A stretch of DNA of 20,276 bases, taken from the IMG/VR virus record IMGVR_UViG_3300042469_000253, positions 1 to 20,276 of that record. One strand, written 5' to 3'. Numbering within the stretch: the stretch's first letter is position 1; every line of letters starts with the position of its first letter. Both the position numbers and the translations under genes were made by a program. The notes beneath the pieces were generated by a model. The model was not told the origin of the DNA, searched no databases, and worked only from the letters and a program-made list of their open reading frames with translations. This DNA is from a virus. This document shows positions 1-6,740 of the stretch, in pieces.

Positions 1-603
1 AAAATGTGCGTGCTCAGTATCAATTCCTTTATTTAACAATTCAAAATTTTTTTGTAATGTGATTAAATAGTCATCTAATAAAGAAGGACAAAACGAAAAT
101 AATCTTGTTATTAACAAGTCTGTTGCTCCAGAAGCGTTCTGAATTTCTTTTGGTAACCAAGAGGGAATTCTTTTTCTAAAAACATATTTACCAAACAATC
201 CTTCGTAATCATTAATATCAAACGTTTTTTGAAGGTTATACCTTCCGCTTAATTTGAAAATTCGCTTGACAGAATGGAACAACTTCATTAATTCAATATT
301 TTGCTTGAATTGGTATAAAGTATTTAATAGCAACACCGTTTCCGCTTGACTTTTTAACCCTTTATCTCCAAATTCTGTCGGACCGATATTTAAGAATATA
401 TCAATATATCCCTCAAAAGGTTTTAAATCTTCTTGGGTAATTGAATCTGAAGAAGAATCTGCAAAAAGGATTATAGAATTTGGAACCCTTTTTATACTCT
501 TAAATGTTTCTAGCGTTTGGTTTATCCTAGTTGAATTATCAAAAATTCCAATTTTGGGTTTTAATGAAGAACTTACTATAAACAAATTTTTATCTGGGAT
601 CAT
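1..603 (-). CDS. Glycosyltransferase-like protein, C-terminus cut by window edge
   Basis: An open frame of 201 codons starts at ATG 601-603 and runs off the left edge without a stop. The ATG overlaps the TAA of the upstream gene (TAATG junction), which supports translational coupling and this start. The N-terminus reads MIPDKNLFIVSSSLKPK, followed by an ST-R-NQTLETFKSI stretch and then IILFADSSSD. The strand-helix-strand order and the Ser/Asp-rich turn resemble the start of a nucleotide-sugar-binding GT-A fold, and the gene sits at the end of a glycosyltransferase cassette. I do not recognise the family, so glycosyltransferase is an inference from fold-like pattern and context. The middle is rich in Lys, Leu and Phe, and no membrane segment is visible. 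Confidence 0.6.
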   Translation of the reverse strand, partial: MIPDKNLFIVSSSLKPKIGIFDNSTRINQTLETFKSIKRVPNSIILFADSSSDSITQEDLKPFEGYIDIFLNIGPTEFGDKGLKSQAETVLLLNTLYQFKQNIELMKLFHSVKRIFKLSGRYNLQKTFDINDYEGLFGKYVFRKRIPSWLPKEIQNASGATDLLITRLFSFCPSLLDDYLITLQKNFELLNKGIDTEHAHF

Positions 604-1622
604 TATAAGTAGTCTCCCAAATTATCGGCATCTCTGAAAACGTTAATCGCCTCTGCTCTTGGATATGGGTTGGCGTGGTTATAGTCATTAATTAATAATC
701 TTCTAGCGTTTTGTAATCCATAGATACATTGAAACTCATTAAACCCTAAACTCTTTAACATTTTTTCCGTGTCTTGTTTGGCAATTTCTGGTCTTGCTGT
801 TGTAAATATAAACTGTGATCCCTTATTATAAAATTCCAACAACCGTTTCACATTATTTTCGATTATTGTTGGTTGTAAATGCCAATCTCCATGAGATTGG
901 GCTTTCACTATAGTCCCGTCAATATCGCAAAATATAACTGGTCTATCGTTATATTCAAACCAATCTTTGGAAGTCCCTACGTCAATATAATTGGAAATGG
1001 ACTTTTCGGAAAATACTTCTCCTTCTTGAATACAATTTTGTATCACATGAGAAACGAAGAATTCTGAATTTATCTGAATCTTTTCAAAAGAATCGCAAAA
1101 GAGTTTTGCAGACTTAAATGCATACCCTCCAACACAAAACGTGTCAGAAACAACTTTCTTTTCAATGATGTTCTGAACTATGCCTTGATCGTTAGAGATG
1201 GTAAAACTTTTAGAATATAATTTCTTTAATACTTCATGTTCTGATATTCTAGAAACACAAACGTAATTATCAAAAGTGAGTTCGTGATCGAAAAAACTAT
1301 CACAATCTTTTATAAGAATGGGAGAATTTAAATCAATATTAGACTTTTTAATAATTTGATAGACAGTATCTGCTGGACCTCTTGTTAATTCATCTAATAT
1401 AACAATATTAACTTTATCTCCAAGATAAGCCTTAATATGTTTCGTAGAGTTATACGTTTCTTCGTGCTCTTTCAATATACCAATAGTTATATTACAAGTA
1501 TTCAAATAAGGGTTTATTGCCGATTGTAACATTATTTTCTTCTTGTAATCAGCAAGAAGATATTTTGGGCGCATATTAGGGAATCTTGAAGATAAACCTG
1601 CTGCCGGTACGATTATTTCCAT
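603..1622 (-). CDS. Nucleotidyltransferase-HAD phosphatase fusion
   Basis: This 339-residue protein has two domains. Residues 1-225 form an NTP_transferase (sugar/alcohol-phosphate nucleotidyltransferase) domain: EIIVPAAGLSSRF at 2-14 is the nucleotide-binding loop with Lys20 shortly after, KDCDSF at 105-110 gives the metal-binding aspartates, and VGTSKDW at 215-221 is typical of the domain's end. Residues 228-339 are a HAD-type phosphatase: FCDIDGT at 231-237 (nucleophile and acid Asp), TTARPE at 274-279 (motif II) and INDYN at 311-315 (motif-IV-like). Such pairs occur in capsule and lipopolysaccharide precursor pathways, where one domain removes a phosphate and the other transfers a nucleotide. 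The substrate cannot be told. It lies directly after a kinase-fold gene, overlapping it by 10 bases, which suggests a kinase-then-activation route. The start is ATG 1620-1622. Confidence 0.85.
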   Translation of the reverse strand: MEIIVPAAGLSSRFPNMRPKYLLADYKKKIMLQSAINPYLNTCNITIGILKEHEETYNSTKHIKAYLGDKVNIVILDELTRGPADTVYQIIKKSNIDLNSPILIKDCDSFFDHELTFDNYVCVSRISEHEVLKKLYSKSFTISNDQGIVQNIIEKKVVSDTFCVGGYAFKSAKLFCDSFEKIQINSEFFVSHVIQNCIQEGEVFSEKSISNYIDVGTSKDWFEYNDRPVIFCDIDGTIVKAQSHGDWHLQPTIIENNVKRLLEFYNKGSQFIFTTARPEIAKQDTEKMLKSLGFNEFQCIYGLQNARRLLINDYNHANPYPRAEAINVFRDADNLGDYL

Positions 1623-2353
1623 AATTTATTGATCTCTCTTTTCAAGAATAATTTTTCGAAACTATTAGGTTTAGCGTGTTTATAAACTCTTAATAGCATT
1701 AATATTAGCAAATAATCATTATTCGCTTCTGGAAACTTGTTTAGTATTTCTTTTTCTATTTTGTTTAATTTTACATCTAAAGAAACTTTACTGTTTCGTA
1801 GAAACCATTTACATTTTAAATCTTGCCTAAGTTTAGCGATATCAAAAATGTAAGAATCATATTCTATAGAAACGGCATCTATTAAATAGAATTTTTTATC
1901 AGAACCATATAGAATATTTTCTAAAGTCAAATCTCCAAAATAATCACTTTGATGTAATTCTTTTGGTAGTTTTTCTATTAGGTCTTTCTTAGTAAAAGGT
2001 AGTTCGTCGAAGTCTATTTGTTCCAGCTTTTCTTTATATATGTTTTCGTAATTTACTAAATTTTTTTGGGAAGATAATTTAGTTAAAGTTTCTATTAAAA
2101 AGGAAATTAAGGTATTGATAGAATTATTTTCAAGGTACGTTTTCATATCCAAAGAAGGAATGTATTCAATATCTAGAACATTCCCTTCTTTATTATAAAT
2201 TTTTGGTATATTAAATCCGCAAGAAATTAAATGAGATATTCTTTCGTAATTTCTTTCTACATTTTCTATTTTTCGGACAAAAGTTTTAGAATTTTCTTCT
2301 ATTAACAAAACCGTACTACCAGAAAACCCGTTTAATGCCTTTATTACAGTCAT
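1613..2353 (-). CDS. APH/choline-kinase-fold phosphotransferase
   Basis: This 246-residue protein has the layout of the aminoglycoside-phosphotransferase/choline kinase family. A Gly/Ser-rich N-terminus (NGFSGSTVLLI, 8-18) is followed by a candidate ATP-binding lysine in FVRKIE (25-30). The catalytic loop is GDLTLENIL at 140-148, with Asp141 and Asn146 in the expected places, and the metal-binding aspartate is Asp159 in LIDA. The histidine that usually precedes this GD is Phe139 here. Members phosphorylate small alcohols or sugars with ATP in the cytoplasm, and LicA acting on choline is a known example in surface-glycan pathways. Its ATG overlaps the preceding stop (ATGA), and the nucleotidyltransferase-HAD fusion follows at once, so the two probably act in sequence. 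The true substrate is unknown. Confidence 0.75.
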   Translation of the reverse strand: MTVIKALNGFSGSTVLLIEENSKTFVRKIENVERNYERISHLISCGFNIPKIYNKEGNVLDIEYIPSLDMKTYLENNSINTLISFLIETLTKLSSQKNLVNYENIYKEKLEQIDFDELPFTKKDLIEKLPKELHQSDYFGDLTLENILYGSDKKFYLIDAVSIEYDSYIFDIAKLRQDLKCKWFLRNSKVSLDVKLNKIEKEILNKFPEANNDYLLILMLLRVYKHAKPNSFEKLFLKREINKLWK

Positions 2354-3036
2354 TTAGCCCATTTCTCGTAGTCTTCTCTAATCAAAGAATGCCAAGTGCC
2401 GTTATGAGGTCCAGGAGGAAAAGGGTTATTCATATCAACATATACAAGGTTTTCTCCAACCAAATTGTGATGTATAAGGTTTGCTTTTAACATTTCTTCT
2501 CCAATCATTTGAGTTCCTTGAGAATAATATTGATCAATATTTTCGTATGTGGACATGTATTTAATCATATTTTCCGCAGAAGAAAAGGCAAATTGGTCGT
2601 TTCCAAAATTTCTTTCTGGAACCATTCTACAATTAGGAATGTAAAGTTTATTGGTATGCATTTTCTCAAAGGCTATTTTTACATTAAGAGCATAATCGTA
2701 TCTGGTCCTTATTACGAAATCGTAATTAACCCCAAATTCTTGAAACAATTTTTTAGATTCATTTATTGAATAAAACGCCGAAAGAGTAAATCTTGGTGGC
2801 CATTTAGAAGCGTCAGGAGTATTTGTATACTTTTTATCTTCTTGTTCTGAGAACTTGGGGTCTTCAAATATATAAGATTTTGGTTTGTAAAGGTTTAGTA
2901 TTTTATGGTTAAGTTCAGAATTCCAAGAATGACAAAATACGTCAACGTCATAAAAATCCAACAAATTGGTTTTGTAATAATGAAACGCCTTGGACAACCC
3001 TCTAGGTTGTCCCGACAAACATAAAGCAATTTTCAT
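2350..3036 (-). CDS. Putative glycosyltransferase, SGQxR family, copy 2
   Basis: This 228-residue protein opens with MKIALCLSGQPRG, a strand followed by the SGQ-x-R loop, then DVDVFCHSWN at about 30-39. The central FVIRTRYDYAL carries an Arg-x-Arg-x-Asp motif that could serve as the DxD-like nucleotide-sugar/metal site of a GT-A fold. The same three landmarks, in the same order and spacing, occur in the next gene upstream (3033-3722), so the two are tandem paralogs. Proteins with this pattern turn up in phages and giant viruses beside glycan genes, but I know of no defined reaction. Its ATG overlaps the paralog's stop (ATGA), which points to coupled translation. No signal peptide or transmembrane segment is seen. 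Glycosyltransferase function is inferred. Confidence 0.65.
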   Translation of the reverse strand: MKIALCLSGQPRGLSKAFHYYKTNLLDFYDVDVFCHSWNSELNHKILNLYKPKSYIFEDPKFSEQEDKKYTNTPDASKWPPRFTLSAFYSINESKKLFQEFGVNYDFVIRTRYDYALNVKIAFEKMHTNKLYIPNCRMVPERNFGNDQFAFSSAENMIKYMSTYENIDQYYSQGTQMIGEEMLKANLIHHNLVGENLVYVDMNNPFPPGPHNGTWHSLIREDYEKWAK

Positions 3037-3722
3037 TTATAAAGCCTCACTGGAAAATTATATAAGTTAAACGGAACTCCGTTATTATATAGATTTCTTA
3101 ATAACAACATGTGCGGGCAGTACCTTTCTTCTCTATGTATCCTTATATTTTCCGATCCGTATTGTTTAATTTTATCGAGGTAATACAAAAACCCTTCTTC
3201 AAAATCTGAAGAATGAATTTTCTGAAAATGGTCAAACAAAAAATAATGTTTTGCGTACTTAAATGGAGATATGCAAAAAATATCAGAAATTAAATTGTAA
3301 GACTCTTCAAATGGAACAGATATAACATCAGACAAAGATATTATTTTGAATACATTAAAAAAATCTATATCGTATCTACAATATATGAAATTATCGTATT
3401 CTTCTTCAATAAGGTCTAAGGCTTGTTTTCTTCCAAAATTCATTGATGCGTGATTGGATAAAATATCCATAGTAGAAGGTTTTGGGTTTGTAAACCTTAT
3501 ACTGGACTCTATAGATTCAAAATATGGCTTATAACAATCAAAATCTTCAACTAATATTTTTTTGGGTTGAAGATTTTCAATAATATCATTAATTTCGCTT
3601 TCGTCAACAGACCATAAATGACAATATACGTCTAAATCATTTAAAGCGATAAATTGTTTAATATTTTCTTTTGTTTTACCAAAAGTTCTATATTGTCCAG
3701 AGAAAATTATACAGTTTTTCAT
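3033..3722 (-). CDS. Putative glycosyltransferase, SGQxR family, copy 1
   Basis: This 229-residue protein shares its plan with its downstream neighbour. It has MKNCIIFSGQYR at the start, LDVYCHLWS at about 30-38, and NFIYCRYDIDFF near the middle as the likely Arg-x-Asp nucleotide-sugar site. Length and motif spacing match the paralog closely, while the sequences between motifs have diverged, so the duplication is not recent. The likely role is transfer of one sugar in a short glycan, with the paralog adding another. This is inferred from the motifs and from the surrounding glycosyltransferases and methyltransferase. The start is ATG 3720-3722, five bases below the methyltransferase stop, with only a weak ribosome binding site. 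Confidence 0.65.
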   Translation of the reverse strand: MKNCIIFSGQYRTFGKTKENIKQFIALNDLDVYCHLWSVDESEINDIIENLQPKKILVEDFDCYKPYFESIESSIRFTNPKPSTMDILSNHASMNFGRKQALDLIEEEYDNFIYCRYDIDFFNVFKIISLSDVISVPFEESYNLISDIFCISPFKYAKHYFLFDHFQKIHSSDFEEGFLYYLDKIKQYGSENIRIHREERYCPHMLLLRNLYNNGVPFNLYNFPVRLYK

Positions 3723-3727
3723 TTGGT

Positions 3728-4303
3728 CTACTTATACCAATACCATACATCACATTCCGTAAGTAGAATACCTTTTTTACATTTTTCAGCAAATTCTGTC
3801 GCAGCCTTATTAACTCCAGAAATGGTTTGGAAATCGTGTCCAGAAAAAATGCCGTTATCTTTAACTTTAGAATAATAATTTAAACAATCTTTAGATAATT
3901 GTTCGTATGTGTGCAACCCGTCAATGAAAACGAAATCGAACGTTTTATCGCCAAAGTCTACAAACTTTTCATCAGAAGTTGTTCTGTGTAAAATAAACCT
4001 TTCGCCGAACTTTTCCATTCTATTTAAAACAGAGTAATACATTTCGTCTCTAGATTTTAGAGAATTTCCATTCCAATCAACATAATCAATATATGGGTCA
4101 ATAGAATGCAATACTAAATTTGGATTATTTTCTAAAAGGAAGAATGCGGTATCTCCAACATCACAACCTATTTCTAAACCAACAATTTCCCCTTTATTTT
4201 CTAGAAGCTCTAATAACCCAAATCCAGAACATTTGAATTGGTGTGTTGGTTTATTTTGTCCATAGGAGACAACTCCTGTATTGAATACAATTTCATCACT
4301 CAT
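3728..4303 (-). CDS. SAM-dependent class I methyltransferase
   Basis: This 191-residue protein has a Rossmann-fold methyltransferase core. Motif I is VGLEIGCDVGD at 41-51, the acidic end of strand 2 is HSIDP at 66-70, and a post-motif FVFIDGLHTYE at 124-134 is characteristic of the Methyltransf_24 group found in polysaccharide and natural-product clusters. GIFSGHDF at 151-158 matches the usual strand-5 region. It would transfer a methyl group from S-adenosylmethionine, most plausibly to a sugar hydroxyl or amino group made by the neighbouring genes. The start ATG overlaps the upstream TAA (TAATG) and has a good ribosome binding site, GAGGAG. The acceptor is unknown, and DNA or protein targets cannot be excluded. 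Confidence 0.85.
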   Translation of the reverse strand: MSDEIVFNTGVVSYGQNKPTHQFKCSGFGLLELLENKGEIVGLEIGCDVGDTAFFLLENNPNLVLHSIDPYIDYVDWNGNSLKSRDEMYYSVLNRMEKFGERFILHRTTSDEKFVDFGDKTFDFVFIDGLHTYEQLSKDCLNYYSKVKDNGIFSGHDFQTISGVNKAATEFAEKCKKGILLTECDVWYWYK

Positions 4304-5154
4304 TATGCTTCTCCTCTATATTTAGCATCTAAAACTTCATTCCATTCAGGAACCCTATCATATTGGTGAACAATTACAAACGGAACGTTATCAGAATTAG
4401 AAACGATTTCTCCATCAAATTTCGCCGATTCTTCTAACAATTTTGGCTTAAAAGAGTCGATTTTTGAAGGGTCGTTGGTTGTTCCGGCGTTTACGGCAAA
4501 ACCGTCAGATAACCTACAGAACTTGAAAATGTCTGAATACGGTTTAGTGTTTACAGTTACGTTAAAAACCGCTTGATCTACAATAGGGATTGGTCTATTA
4601 ACGCAATTTAAAAATAAATTTAAACAAAGGTCTTTAATATATTCTGACTCACCACCAAGAATACCAACATTAAAGATTTCTTTATCTTTGAACTTATCGT
4701 GTACAAACGCCCCATACGTTTGCATTAGATTTTCATTTCCCCAAGGTTCGTCAACATACTTTAATGCTTCAGAAGTACAAAGCACCTTTTTATCCCCAAG
4801 ATTGTTTTCCATCCATTCGAATGGGTCATTTTGAAAAATAACGTCTCTTACGTCCGTGGTGAAAACGTATTTATAATTTTGATGAACTTCTTTTAGGTAA
4901 TTATAAAGGTGAACAAAACGTTCTATATGGGGGGCGAAATTTGAAGTGTTATATACTATCCGTTTTTCTTCATCTGCGTTGCAAATAATGACATTTACTT
5001 CATGTTCAGTAATCTTATCAATAGTATCAAAATCCGAATTTAATACAATCAAAACAATATCTGCGTTTTTAATATTTCTCTTTGCAGAAACGACCCAAGG
5101 TTCAATAATTTTCCAATTATAATTTGAAAATACCCCAATCAATAAATTTTTCAT
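4303..5154 (-). CDS. GT-A-like putative glycosyltransferase
   Basis: This 283-residue protein begins with a hydrophobic strand (KNLLIGVFSNYNW). It carries YVFTTDVRDVIFQNDPF at 97-112, in which Asp101 and Asp104 look like a DxD-type metal and nucleotide-sugar site. FNVGILGG at 161-168 and DQAVFNV at 193-199 follow the order seen in GT-A enzymes that retain an acceptor-binding loop and a late Asp-Gln motif. VIVHQYDRVPEW near the C-terminus may supply the last metal-binding His. I cannot assign a CAZy family. It starts at ATG 5152-5154, nine bases after the upstream gene, with an AGGG element ahead, and is translationally coupled to the methyltransferase below it. Sugar donor and acceptor are unknown. 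Confidence 0.7.
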   Translation of the reverse strand: MKNLLIGVFSNYNWKIIEPWVVSAKRNIKNADIVLIVLNSDFDTIDKITEHEVNVIICNADEEKRIVYNTSNFAPHIERFVHLYNYLKEVHQNYKYVFTTDVRDVIFQNDPFEWMENNLGDKKVLCTSEALKYVDEPWGNENLMQTYGAFVHDKFKDKEIFNVGILGGESEYIKDLCLNLFLNCVNRPIPIVDQAVFNVTVNTKPYSDIFKFCRLSDGFAVNAGTTNDPSKIDSFKPKLLEESAKFDGEIVSNSDNVPFVIVHQYDRVPEWNEVLDAKYRGEA

Positions 5155-5163
5155 AATACAACC

Positions 5164-5550
5164 CTATAATGTAATAACATAATTATTCAAACGTCTAATC
5201 ACTTCTTCGCTCGTATGCCCGTCCCAAGGAGGGGATTTTTCTAGCGTATTTATATTTTCTAACATACCCCAAAATTTATCGGATACATGATATGTGATAT
5301 CTCCTGAAGGTAAATGCATACCAGCAATAAACCAACCGTCATAAGATGTTCCGTCGTTATGGAGCCTAGATTTCCAAGATAATTCTGGACTACCTTTCAT
5401 CAAGGCGATAAAAAGTAAAATTCTATGAGCGTATAATTCTTCAAAAGAATGATAAGAATCAGTCGCATTGAAATTTCCTTCTATAGTCATACCCTTGTCT
5501 AGACCTTTACAAACAAAATGGTCTATTTTTCCATCAATAACAACTTTCAT
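5164..5550 (-). CDS. Conserved phage protein with DGWFIAG and WDGHTS motifs
   Basis: This 128-residue protein has a beta-rich N-terminus (MKVVIDGKIDHFVCKG), a central helical stretch (ELYAHRILLFIALMKG), and two clearly patterned segments: DGTSYDGWFIAGMHLPSGDITYH around 67-89 and PPWDGHTSEEVIRRL around 107-121. The paired DGW...ITYH and WDGHT...RL signatures are ones I recall from uncharacterised proteins in many unrelated tailed phages. No function is known to me. It is embedded between two glycosyltransferases and has overlapping junctions, so it is co-expressed with them. The start is ATG 5548-5550 with a GGAG ribosome binding site six bases away. A nucleic-acid or small-ligand binding role is possible but not shown. 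Confidence 0.75.
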   Translation of the reverse strand: MKVVIDGKIDHFVCKGLDKGMTIEGNFNATDSYHSFEELYAHRILLFIALMKGSPELSWKSRLHNDGTSYDGWFIAGMHLPSGDITYHVSDKFWGMLENINTLEKSPPWDGHTSEEVIRRLNNYVITL

Positions 5551-6269
5551 TCTTTACTCCATGGCAATTCTTTATTAAATTGATCTAATACCACATTATT
5601 CCACTGTTTAAAGAAATCTCCTCGCACAGACCCCTCATTTCCCCCCGTTCTGTAGTTAACTGTATATTTACCAGAACAACCAAATTCTGGAAAATGTTGG
5701 GATAGCGCAGAATAAAAAACTCTATCTGTTCCCCACCCACCGTGCCAAACCTGACATATCCTAGTTAATATATTAGTTTTTATACAATAACAATTCGTAT
5801 CAACATGATTATATTGCATCACCGGGTTCCATTTACCCAAACTTTCACAATCATCTCTACATAAAAAGTTTCCTTCTTTATCAGTAATATTTCTTAAACT
5901 ATAACACCAATCGTAATTATTTTGCTCTATGGTTTTAACCATATTTTCTACATGGTCACTCCTATACCAACAATCTTGGTCTAGGAATAAAACGTATTCT
6001 GCGTTTACCAAATGTGGAATTGAGGCGTATACCCTATGACCATAGAACCCATTTGCCCCCACATTTTCTGGTATATTAAGAACAACCACCCTTTTATTTT
6101 CTGTATTAATGTTATATAGTACGTCACCCACCTTTTCTTTATAGTTAAATCCATCAACTACAATATATGCTTGTGTGGGGTACGTTTGATCCAATACAGA
6201 TTCAATACATTGCTTTAATGTGTCCGAACCTGTTGTTGGAATAATTGTTGTAACTTTTTTTTGAATCAT
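5547..6269 (-). CDS. Family 2 (GT2) glycosyltransferase
   Basis: This 240-residue protein is a single-domain GT-A enzyme. VTTIIPTTG at 6-14 is the first strand, CIESVLDQTYP at 21-31 is the classic GT2 helix, YIVVDG at 35-40 holds the UDP-binding Asp, and FLDQDCWY at 95-102 contains the DxD metal site (Asp97, Asp99). WHGGWGTDRVFY further on resembles the acceptor-side catalytic region with a Gly-x-Asp-Arg turn. There are no transmembrane helices, so it is probably a cytoplasmic enzyme adding a sugar from an activated donor. It overlaps both neighbours by four bases (ATGA junctions). The donor and acceptor are unknown. Confidence 0.88.
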   Translation of the reverse strand: MIQKKVTTIIPTTGSDTLKQCIESVLDQTYPTQAYIVVDGFNYKEKVGDVLYNINTENKRVVVLNIPENVGANGFYGHRVYASIPHLVNAEYVLFLDQDCWYRSDHVENMVKTIEQNNYDWCYSLRNITDKEGNFLCRDDCESLGKWNPVMQYNHVDTNCYCIKTNILTRICQVWHGGWGTDRVFYSALSQHFPEFGCSGKYTVNYRTGGNEGSVRGDFFKQWNNVVLDQFNKELPWSKE

Positions 6270-6691
6270 AATGTTATTATCCCAAAATTTTCGCTGGCAT
6301 CAGTTTTATCTAAGGTATAAATTACATTTTTTATACCATAATCGTTTATACATCTCATACAACCATCGCAAGGCTTTGCTATACCAGAAACTAAATTTTC
6401 TTTATCTGGAGAATCGTATTTCAACCTAGAAATATATAGGGTAGAATTTTTGAATTTTGCGAAACCCAACCTAACCGAAGCAATATATATAGCAGAAGTT
6501 TCTGCGTGCCAATAAATCGCTTCACTATTCCTACCATATTTTCTTTGGTATGGGTGGGTTTTCATTTGATTTACACCATAAGAAATAATTTTATTTCTAT
6601 GGACGAGAGCGGCGGCGATCCAAACTTTTGGGTGCGTCCCAGATAAAGAAAGAGTTTTCAACTCTTCAAGAATATTCAAATTTACAATCAT
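6266..6691 (-). CDS. Cytidine/deoxycytidylate deaminase family protein
   Basis: This 141-residue zinc-dependent deaminase has HAE at 62-64 (zinc ligand His and catalytic Glu), followed by PCDGC at 107-111 (two zinc-binding Cys). It would deaminate a cytosine nucleotide or nucleoside, feeding dTMP synthesis or acting on a modified pyrimidine. It lacks the NGTPSGF segment seen in the window's other deaminase, so the two are different subfamilies. A longer frame from TTG 6707-6709 exists, but that TTG lies inside the stem of a strong terminator. I therefore use ATG 6689-6691, which gives the usual N-terminus. No convincing ribosome binding site precedes this ATG. It is the first gene of the left cassette and overlaps the GT2 gene by four bases. 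Confidence 0.82.
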   Translation of the reverse strand: MIVNLNILEELKTLSLSGTHPKVWIAAALVHRNKIISYGVNQMKTHPYQRKYGRNSEAIYWHAETSAIYIASVRLGFAKFKNSTLYISRLKYDSPDKENLVSGIAKPCDGCMRCINDYGIKNVIYTLDKTDASENFGIITL

Positions 6692-6732
6692 AAAACGAAA
6701 AAGGTTCAAAGTAATATTTTACCTTGAACCTT
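6692..6732 (-). terminator. Intrinsic terminator after gp41
   Basis: On the minus strand AAGGTTCAAGGTA (6732-6720) pairs with TACTTTGAACCTT (6713-6701). This gives a 13-bp stem with one G-U pair and a six-base loop, followed by TTTTTCGTTTT. It starts eight bases after the gp41 stop codon, and its T-tract runs directly into the ATG of the deaminase gene. The plus strand has no T-run after the stem, so it should act on minus-strand transcripts only. Confidence 0.85.
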
Positions 6733-6740
6733 GCAAAAAG

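Noticed and set aside
879-1067. Plus-strand 62-codon frame
   Set aside because: It is antisense to the nucleotidyltransferase-HAD gene, whose catalytic motifs are intact, and has no ribosome binding site that I could find.
4868-5254. TATAAATA octamers inside genes (4868-4875 and 5247-5254, minus strand)
   Set aside because: In this AT-rich sequence several chance copies are expected; these lie within coding regions without other promoter signs, though internal late promoters cannot be excluded.
6692-6709. TTG start for the first deaminase
   Set aside because: The TTG lies in the terminator stem and adds six residues with no family support.
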